From the NCBI GenBank assembly GCA_002737595.1, contig NSHZ01000045.1, forward strand, positions 1 to 11,997: a stretch of DNA of 11,997 nucleotides, written 5' to 3'. The first letter of the stretch is position 1, and each line of letters opens with the position of its first letter. The translations under genes were made by a program, and so were the position numbers. This stretch comes from Actinomycetota bacterium. Its GTDB lineage: Bacteria; Actinomycetota; Actinomycetes; Nanopelagicales; Nanopelagicaceae. Positions 6,789 to 11,997 of the stretch are shown here, one piece after another. A model generated the notes under the pieces. That model was not told the origin of the DNA, made no database searches, and saw only the letters and a program-made list of their open reading frames with translations.

Positions 6789-7913
6789 TTACTTCGCGAT
6801 GGTTCCTTGAACACCCTTGACGAAGTACTGCATCGACATCAGGGCATCCATTGGTGCTGTTGCACCTTGAGCGACCTGTGTCTTGCCGGCTTGATCAAGG
6901 ATTGGACCATCGAACGGACGAGCGGTACCAGCGATGAAGGCATCTTGCGCGGCCTTCACGGCTGCTGCAGCGTCTGCAGGAACATCTTCAGCAGGTCCGA
7001 AGAGCTTGACCATGCCATCCTTCATGTTTCCGTAGTACTGCTCACTCTTCCAAGTGCCATCAATGACGGCCTTTGCTTGCGCGATGTAGAAGGGGCCCCA
7101 ATCCCAACCTGGACCGCCAGCCCAAGCCTTAGGAGCAAGGCTTTGCATATTGCTGTTGTAAGAGAGCCAACGAGCGCCTACCTCTTCCGCAGCTTGGCCA
7201 GTTGCAGGTGAATCTTGGTGTTGCGCAAGTACGTCAGCACCAGCATTCAAGAGCGATTGAGCAGCTTTGCTCTCAATGGTGGGGTCATACCAAGTTGAAG
7301 TCCATACAACCTTGGTAGTGGCCTTGGGATTGATCGCTTGTGCGCCGAGTTCGAATGCGTTGATTCCACGAACTACTTCAGGAATCGGGAACGCCGCAAC
7401 GTAACCCAGGCGACCGCTCTTCGATACCGAAGCGGCGATCATGCCGGCTAGGAATCGGGCTTCTTCAGCAGCGCCGAAGTAGGTACCCATGTTGGGAGCA
7501 GTCTTGTAACCGGTTGCGTGCATGAACTTCACATCTGGGTAAGCAGCAGCAACTTCAAGCATTGGATCCATGTAGCCGAATGAAGTTCCAAAGATCAACT
7601 TGTATCCCTGACGGGCGAGATCTTCAAAAGTCTTCTTACCGGCTGGACCTTCTGGAACATTTTCAACTGCAGTGGTCTCAATTTGATCGCCGAGTGCAGC
7701 TTCCATTTCCAAACGACCTTGATCGTGCATATAGGTCCAACCAGCGTCACCAGGGACGCCGATGTAGACGAAGGCAACCTTGAGCTTCTCCACAGCGGGA
7801 GCGGCTTCTTCGGCAGCAGTAGATGATGAGGATGAGCTAGAACATGCCGCGAGGAGTACAGCTGTGACTCCTGCGACGACGGCGAGTGCCCGACGCTTCA
7901 AAGGGATCTCCAT
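6789..7913 (-). CDS. BMP-family substrate-binding lipoprotein of a nucleoside-type ABC transporter
   Basis: This 374-residue secreted lipoprotein has a basic N-region (KRR), a hydrophobic core (ALAVVAGVTAVLLAA) and a lipobox LAAC with lipidated Cys24. A run of seven serines then forms a flexible tether. The mature part, from about residue 42 (KLKVAFVYIGVPGDAGWTY), matches the BMP/PnrA family that binds purine nucleosides in Med, BmpA and NupN-type systems. Conserved parts include ATGYKTAPNMGTYFG, EEARFLAGMIAA and LAQHQDSPATG. It is the first gene of the transporter operon. The ATG at 7913 has no ribosome site. A TTG at 7901 (codon 5) is preceded by GGAG 6 nt upstream and would give a compact signal peptide beginning at LKRRALAVV, so the true start may be 7901. 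The ligand is inferred to be a purine nucleoside, from the family and the adjacent urate genes. Confidence 0.93.
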   Translation of the reverse strand: MEIPLKRRALAVVAGVTAVLLAACSSSSSSSTAAEEAAPAVEKLKVAFVYIGVPGDAGWTYMHDQGRLEMEAALGDQIETTAVENVPEGPAGKKTFEDLARQGYKLIFGTSFGYMDPMLEVAAAYPDVKFMHATGYKTAPNMGTYFGAAEEARFLAGMIAASVSKSGRLGYVAAFPIPEVVRGINAFELGAQAINPKATTKVVWTSTWYDPTIESKAAQSLLNAGADVLAQHQDSPATGQAAEEVGARWLSYNSNMQSLAPKAWAGGPGWDWGPFYIAQAKAVIDGTWKSEQYYGNMKDGMVKLFGPAEDVPADAAAAVKAAQDAFIAGTARPFDGPILDQAGKTQVAQGATAPMDALMSMQYFVKGVQGTIAK

Positions 7914-8001
7914 TCAGTTCGAATTAATGGACTTTCGGGGTAAATCGGGGCATTACTAGTTGGTACAGGGTCTTTCTCGGTCCAAGGGAAGTGTGAAGCC
8001 G

Positions 8002-8030
8002 ACGCTAGGTATCTATTTGACCGTGGTCAA
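8002..8030 (-). promoter_or_regulatory. Predicted promoter of the transporter operon
   Basis: On the minus strand TTGACC (8030-8025), a 17-nt spacer and TAGCGT (8007-8002; TAnnnT type) form a plausible sigma-70-like promoter. The start point would be near 7995, leaving an untranslated leader of about 80-95 nt. The leader shows no purine-riboswitch signature that I can recognise. The -35 box is one arm of the palindrome described separately. This is a sequence-based prediction only. Confidence 0.4.
8017..8030. promoter_or_regulatory. Candidate operator palindrome in the divergent region
   Basis: TTGACC-GT-GGTCAA has perfect 6-bp arms around a 2-bp centre. It lies between the divergent transporter and aminotransferase genes and overlaps the predicted transporter -35 box. 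Its half-site GGTCAA/TTGACC also occurs at the uraD promoter, but that is equally explained by both being -35 boxes. The regulator that would bind here is unknown. Confidence 0.4.
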
Positions 8031-8114
8031 GCACAAAAGGGACGAAGCAAGAAAATCTTTTTTCTCTTACCTTCGGGCGGCAGCACTGATCCGTAGGCGC
8101 CAGGCGATGAGTGC

Positions 8115-8126
8115 CCAGAGCTCTGG
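8115..8126. promoter_or_regulatory. Perfect 12-bp palindrome upstream of the aminotransferase gene
   Basis: CCAGAGCTCTGG is fully self-complementary with no spacer, 79 nt before the aminotransferase start. A TATAGG at 8135-8140 could be a -10 box, which would put this palindrome over the -35 position. No good -35 hexamer is visible, which would suit an activated promoter. The remainder of 7914-8204 holds an AT-rich AGAAAA/TTTTCT dyad (8050-8065) and nothing else I can assign. Confidence 0.3.
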
Positions 8127-8204
8127 AACGAAGATATAGGCGTCTAGTTGCGCTCTTCAGAACCGATGACTTCGTGGTTGGATAGTGGGAACGAAGGAGA
8201 TCTC

Positions 8205-9554
8205 ATGAGCCAACCACCAGCAAACCCAGCCCGCGGTAAAGAAGTCTTCGCACTCGACCGCGCCCACGTCTTCCACTCATGGTCAGCCCAAGGCGCTATC
8301 TCGCCACTGCCAGTAGCTGGCGGCGAGGGCTCCTACTTCTGGGATTACGACGGTAATCGCTTCCTTGACTTCTCTTCCCAATTGGTTTTCACGAATATCG
8401 GCTTCCAACATCCCAAGGTCGTTGCAGCCATCCAAGATCAAGCAGCTCTGCTCTCCACTATTGCGCCGCAACATGCAAACGAAGCCCGCGGCGAAGCGGC
8501 CAAGCGCATCACGGAGCGCGCGGGTGATCATCTGAACAAAGTCTTCTTCACCAACGGTGGTGCTGATGCAATAGAAAATGCGATTCGCATGGCGCGCATC
8601 CATACCGGTCGCACGAAAGTACTTTCGTTCTACCGTTCGTATCATGGCAACACCGGTGCAGCTATCAATGCAACTGGTGACCCACGTCGTTGGCCCAACG
8701 AATTCGCTCATGGCCACGTGCACTTCTTTGGACCATATGCCTACCGTTCTTCGTTCTGGGCAACTAACGAAGCCGAAGAGTGTGAGCGTGCACTGAAGCA
8801 CCTGGAAGAAGTAATTACTTTTGAAGGACCAAACACCATCGCCACCATCGTCATGGAATCGGTGGTGGGAACTGCAGGTGTATTGATTCCACCAGCTGGT
8901 TACCTCGAAGGTGTACGTACTCTTTGCGATAAACACGGCATTATGTGGATCGCAGACGAAGTAATGGCGGGCTTTGGTCGCACAGGCAAGTGGTTCGCTT
9001 ACCAAAACTGGAGTGCAGAGCCAGATCTCATCGTTTTCGCGAAGGGCGTGACCTCCGGTTACGTTCCACTAGGTGGCGTTGTGATCTCTGACGCCATCGC
9101 AGCCACCTTCGATCAACGCGTATTCCCAGGCGGTTTAACGTACTCCGGTCACCCGCTTGCGTGCGCTACGGCAGTGGCCACCCTCGATGTCATGGCCGAA
9201 GAAAACATGGTCGAACATGCCGCACATATTGGCGAAAATGTTTTAGGACCAGGGCTGCGCGCGCTCGCAGAGCGTCATCCAATGATCGGCGAAGTACGCG
9301 GCCTGGGTGTCTTCTGGGCACTCGATCTTGTGAAGGATCGCAAGACTCGCGAACCGATCGCACCTTATGGTGGAACGAGTGCTGCAATGAATGAACTCGT
9401 TGCCGGATGTAAGAAGCGTGGCCTTATGCCATTCACAAATTACAACCGCATGCACGTTGTGCCACCATGCAACGTCTCTGAAGTTGAAGCGAAGGAAGGG
9501 CTCGCCATTATGGACGAAGTCTTCACTGAAATTTCAAAGCATTACGAAGGCTAA
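8205..9554 (+). CDS. Class III PLP-dependent aminotransferase (omega-amino acid/taurine-pyruvate type)
   Basis: This 449-residue fold-type I aminotransferase has the phosphate-binding TNGGADAIENA stretch at about 116-126, YHG at 146-148, the PLP-pyridine Asp251 in IADEVMAGFGRTG, the Schiff-base Lys280 in FAKGVTSGYVPLGG, and Thr312 in GLTYSGHPLACA. It lines up best with actinobacterial proteins named only 'aspartate aminotransferase family' and with taurine- or beta-alanine-pyruvate transaminases. In Streptomyces-like genomes relatives accompany pyrimidine-degradation genes (recollection of gene neighbourhoods). Transamination of beta-alanine or a similar omega-amine is therefore a reasonable guess, not a demonstrated role. 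The start is ATG 8205 with AAGGAG 5 nt upstream; an upstream in-frame ATG at 8148 lacks a ribosome site. The gene is monocistronic, divergent from the transporter operon, and its stop lies 14 nt from the stop of the converging ParA gene. Confidence 0.9.
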   Translation: MSQPPANPARGKEVFALDRAHVFHSWSAQGAISPLPVAGGEGSYFWDYDGNRFLDFSSQLVFTNIGFQHPKVVAAIQDQAALLSTIAPQHANEARGEAAKRITERAGDHLNKVFFTNGGADAIENAIRMARIHTGRTKVLSFYRSYHGNTGAAINATGDPRRWPNEFAHGHVHFFGPYAYRSSFWATNEAEECERALKHLEEVITFEGPNTIATIVMESVVGTAGVLIPPAGYLEGVRTLCDKHGIMWIADEVMAGFGRTGKWFAYQNWSAEPDLIVFAKGVTSGYVPLGGVVISDAIAATFDQRVFPGGLTYSGHPLACATAVATLDVMAEENMVEHAAHIGENVLGPGLRALAERHPMIGEVRGLGVFWALDLVKDRKTREPIAPYGGTSAAMNELVAGCKKRGLMPFTNYNRMHVVPPCNVSEVEAKEGLAIMDEVFTEISKHYEG

Positions 9555-9568
9555 ATTCGTAATAGTAG

Positions 9569-10342
9569 TTACTTAGCAGATCTCATAATCTTATTAAGGT
9601 GAGTCGCAAAGATCTGGCTTACTTCGCGAGCACCCGCGCTATTCATTGTTTGAATCGGCTTGCCATAACCTTCGGCTTGCTGGAAAGCGATGCGATCTGG
9701 AATTGAAGGCTTGAGTACTTGCTTGCCAAAAAGATCACCAAGTTCGGCGATCCGAAAGTCATGCTCTTCACTTACTGAACGCACGCGATTAGCCAGCACG
9801 CCCAAGAGATGAAGTGTTGGATTGTGCTTCTTACGAATCTCTTCGATTTCAACAGCTGCGCGCTCTGCACCTTGTAAACTGAAGTAAGAAGGTGTGGCCA
9901 CGATGAGCGCTTGATCGCTGGTGGAGAGCGCCTCACGGGTGAGGGAACCCAGCGATGGTGGGCAATCGATCAATACCAAGTCATAGCCCTCAAGGCGGCG
10001 AAGCGCCTTTCCGAGATGTGGGTGAAAGTTGGCAGCGTCGCGGAAAGAGTCGTGTTTGATGAGATCGGGCGATGAACAAATGACATCGACTTCGCCAGGG
10101 GCCACTTCCCAACTGCAGGCGGTGAGTGCTTCGTGGAGGGTGTCGAGAGTCGGGTGCGCGAGCACATCTGCGGCGGTCTTCTTCGGCTTCTGGGCAGCCA
10201 AGATCGATGTGGCATTTCCTTGCGGATCGAGGTCGATCACCAGGGTGGCTAAGCCCTTCACGGTGGCCGCTCCGGCCAGCCCAAGGACGACGGAGGTCTT
10301 GCCGACCCCACCTTTAAGACTGAGAACACTGACGATAGGCAT
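9569..10342 (-). CDS. ParA/Soj-family ATPase (orphan)
   Basis: This 257-residue deviant-Walker ATPase has a P-loop KGGVGKTS at 10-17, with signature Lys10 and catalytic-loop Lys15. Switch I is IDLDPQGN at 36-43 (Asp39), and Walker B is LVLIDCPPS at 122-130 (Asp126). Its length and single-domain build match chromosomal Soj/ParA proteins that dimerise with ATP and bind DNA non-specifically to position a cargo. No ParB gene or obvious parS site (TGTTTCACGTGAAACA type) is in the window, so it is either a stray paralogue or a positioning ATPase for another cargo. The start ATG at 10342 has no good ribosome site. CAGAAT ends 6 nt upstream, a weak -10 that could suit a leaderless transcript. It is codirectional with upp, 87 nt after its stop, and no clear terminator is visible between them. 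Confidence 0.9.
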   Translation of the reverse strand: MPIVSVLSLKGGVGKTSVVLGLAGAATVKGLATLVIDLDPQGNATSILAAQKPKKTAADVLAHPTLDTLHEALTACSWEVAPGEVDVICSSPDLIKHDSFRDAANFHPHLGKALRRLEGYDLVLIDCPPSLGSLTREALSTSDQALIVATPSYFSLQGAERAAVEIEEIRKKHNPTLHLLGVLANRVRSVSEEHDFRIAELGDLFGKQVLKPSIPDRIAFQQAEGYGKPIQTMNSAGAREVSQIFATHLNKIMRSAK

Positions 10343-10429
10343 GAGAAGATTCTGCCGGTTTCGGGGCGCTTGCGAAAGTCTTATTTCCTCAATGATTTAT
10401 GGGTATTAGACGACCTGCTAGAAAACCAG

Positions 10430-11071
10430 TTACACAACGCCGTAGAGGCGATCGCCGGCATCTCCGAGGCCCGGAACGATGTACCCGTGCTCATTGAGGC
10501 GCTCATCGAGGGCGCCGGTGACGATGGAAACCGGGACTTTCGTGCGGCCATCGAATGCCTCTCGCATTGCTGCCACGCCTTCGGGGGCAGCGAGTAAGCA
10601 GATGGCAGTGATGTCGTCAGCCCCGCGGTCGATCAAGAAGTTGATGGCGGCGATCAAAGTGCCACCGGTGGCGAGCATCGGGTCAAGGACGTAGCACTGA
10701 CGGCCTGAGAGGTCATCTGGAAGTCGAGTGGCATAAGTGGAAGCTTGTAGCGTCTTCTCGTCGCGGATCATCCCGAGAAAGCCCACCTCAGCGGTGGGCA
10801 TAAGACGGGTCATTCCTTCGAGCATCCCGAGACCAGCGCGCAGGATCGGAACAACTAGCGGACGTGGGTGCGCGAGGTGGACGCCGATCGTGGGACCGAC
10901 TGGGGTGCGAATTGAGAGTGGCTCAACGCGCACGTCGCGGGTGGCTTCATAGGCGAGCAAAGTGACTAGTTCGTCGGCTAACCGGCGAAAAGTGGGGGAG
11001 TCAGTCCGCTCATCACGAAGGGCGGTCAATTTATGGTCAATCAGTGGGTGATTCGCTACATGTATACGCAC
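10430..11071 (-). CDS. upp: Uracil phosphoribosyltransferase
   Basis: This 213-residue protein has the normal length for the family. It salvages uracil by reacting it with PRPP to make UMP in the cytoplasm. Motifs are the [15 protein letters not shown] stretch (21-35), [14 protein letters not shown] (74-87), the PRPP-binding loop [11 protein letters not shown] (128-138) and the uracil-contact tail [11 protein letters not shown] (201-211). The start is GTG at 11071. No ribosome site precedes it, but a TAnnnT -10 box ends 6 nt upstream, so translation from a leaderless mRNA is likely. It is divergent from the tRNA deaminase-associated gene. Pyrimidine salvage here and purine import and catabolism earlier in the window suit an organism that scavenges nucleobases. 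Confidence 0.97.
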   Translation of the reverse strand: MRIHVANHPLIDHKLTALRDERTDSPTFRRLADELVTLLAYEATRDVRVEPLSIRTPVGPTIGVHLAHPRPLVVPILRAGLGMLEGMTRLMPTAEVGFLGMIRDEKTLQASTYATRLPDDLSGRQCYVLDPMLATGGTLIAAINFLIDRGADDITAICLLAAPEGVAAMREAFDGRTKVPVSIVTGALDERLNEHGYIVPGLGDAGDRLYGVV

Positions 11072-11077
11072 AGCGTC

Positions 11078-11083
11078 AGCCTA
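11078..11083 (-). promoter_or_regulatory. Predicted -10 box of leaderless upp
   Basis: On the minus strand TAGGCT (TAnnnT) is followed by exactly six bases, GACGCT, and then the GTG start codon of upp. A weak -35 match, TTGGTA, lies about 18 nt further upstream. The six-base distance from -10 box to GTG is the same as at uraD. Confidence 0.5.
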
Positions 11084-11163
11084 GTTGGGGATATGGTCAC
11101 TTACCAAGAGGTGGCTATCCAAGCGACTCTCCGCGTGCCACCATTGTGCTGAAAGGAGTCTTC

Positions 11164-11658
11164 ATGAGTACTAATGAAGTCCTTGAGAGCCCGGTGGATT
11201 TTGCATTTGCTGCTTGGCACGAAGACGGACGCTGGGTCGTTAACCCGCTCCCCCTTGATCTGGCCGACAATATCGATGCGCTCATTAAAGAGTTGCAACA
11301 CGAAGCACAAAACGGTGGCGCCATTTGTTTGATGTCTATCAACGATGAGTGTTTTATAGCCATTCGTGTACTAGGTGAAGATGTGCGCATTCTTGTCAGC
11401 GATGTCATGATGGCAACAGAGTGGCCGATAGCTGCAGAAGCATTAGATCGACTCGGGTTTCCGATGCCAGATGCAGATGACGACGATCAATTAGCAGGAG
11501 ATGCTGGAATCTTCAGCGATCTTGGTTTCTCTGCGATGGAAATGGCTGCGCTCTGTGATGACATGGAATTATTTCCCGATGAACAACTTGAAGCGATCGC
11601 GCATCGACTTGGTTTTGGAAATGAGTTTGAAAAATTCCTTGATTTTAGTTCACGATAA
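11164..11658 (+). CDS. Putative tRNA adenosine deaminase-associated protein
   Basis: This 164-residue acidic protein of unknown function belongs to an actinobacterial family found next to tadA. Recognisable parts are FAFAAWHEDGRWVVNPLP (13-30), a central CLMSINDECFIAIRVLGEDVRILVSD stretch (55-80), an Asp-rich loop PDADDDDQLAGD, and a C-terminal helical part (LEAIAHRLGFGNEFEKFLD). There is no signal peptide, membrane segment or catalytic motif. The start is ATG 11164, with AAAGGAG 5 nt upstream. The open frame extends back to 11044, across the upp start, but without ribosome-site support. The gene stops 24 nt before the tadA start in the same direction. A role as partner or modulator of TadA is suggested only by this conserved pairing. 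Confidence 0.88.
   Translation: MSTNEVLESPVDFAFAAWHEDGRWVVNPLPLDLADNIDALIKELQHEAQNGGAICLMSINDECFIAIRVLGEDVRILVSDVMMATEWPIAAEALDRLGFPMPDADDDDQLAGDAGIFSDLGFSAMEMAALCDDMELFPDEQLEAIAHRLGFGNEFEKFLDFSSR

Positions 11659-11997
<339 letters not shown>

Noticed and set aside
7914..7995. Possible purine riboswitch in the leader of the lipoprotein gene
   Set aside because: I looked for the conserved junction bases and paired kissing loops of purine riboswitches on the minus strand and did not find them.
8050..8065. AGAAAA-tctt-TTTTCT hairpin as a terminator
   Set aside because: The stem is only A-T rich with no GC clamp, and it lies in a divergent promoter region where no transcript should end.
8283..9005. 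240-residue open frame antisense to the aminotransferase gene
   Set aside because: It lies entirely opposite a gene with complete catalytic motifs. The translation has no recognisable domain and no ribosome site, and such shadows arise from codon bias.
9555..9568. Bidirectional terminator between the convergent aminotransferase and ParA genes
   Set aside because: The 14-nt gap contains only a weak GTAA/TTAC dyad with no GC-rich stem or U-tract.
11044..11163. Upstream extension of the tRNA deaminase-associated gene to 11044
   Set aside because: The extension overlaps the upp start and has no ribosome site, whereas AAAGGAG at 11152-11158 is correctly spaced for ATG 11164.

Overview
The window looks like chromosome of a small-genome, mid-GC actinobacterium, possibly a freshwater planktonic lineage (inference). 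The evidence is an actinobacterial-type uracil phosphoribosyltransferase, a tRNA-adenosine-deaminase-associated protein placed directly before tadA (an actinobacterial pairing), actinobacterial-type promoters with TAnnnT -10 boxes, and at least two apparently leaderless GTG-started genes. Genes are tightly packed, with many 4-nt ATGA overlaps.

The left two thirds (about 1-7913, all on the minus strand) form a purine salvage and urate catabolism locus. In transcription order it holds a BMP-family nucleoside-type binding lipoprotein, a strong intergenic hairpin, a two-domain ABC ATPase, two overlapping permeases, and a small regulator. The regulator appears to fuse a thiamine-binding-protein-like (MTH1187/YkoF-type) domain to a YheO/DauR-type helix-turn-helix. 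A short spacer follows with 11-bp tandem repeats, a palindrome and a promoter. Next come OHCU decarboxylase, 5-hydroxyisourate hydrolase, uricase and an FAD-binding xanthine dehydrogenase subunit cut by the window edge. Together these would import purine nucleosides and convert xanthine through urate, 5-hydroxyisourate and OHCU to (S)-allantoin. Allantoinase and later steps are not in the window.

An intergenic region of about 290 bp (7914-8204) with two palindromes separates this locus from a divergent class III (PLP) aminotransferase. This resembles enzymes of the omega-amino-acid/taurine-pyruvate type and may handle beta-alanine-like amines from pyrimidine breakdown (inference). It converges with an orphan ParA-family ATPase (minus strand), which lies downstream of upp (minus strand).

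At the right end, on the plus strand and divergent from upp, are the tRNA deaminase-associated gene and the 5' part of tadA. No tRNA, rRNA, CRISPR array, transposase or phage gene was recognised. The points most worth a second look are the fused regulator, the apparent leaderless promoter with an overlapping palindrome in front of the urate operon, the tandem repeats there, and the long hairpin inside the transporter operon.
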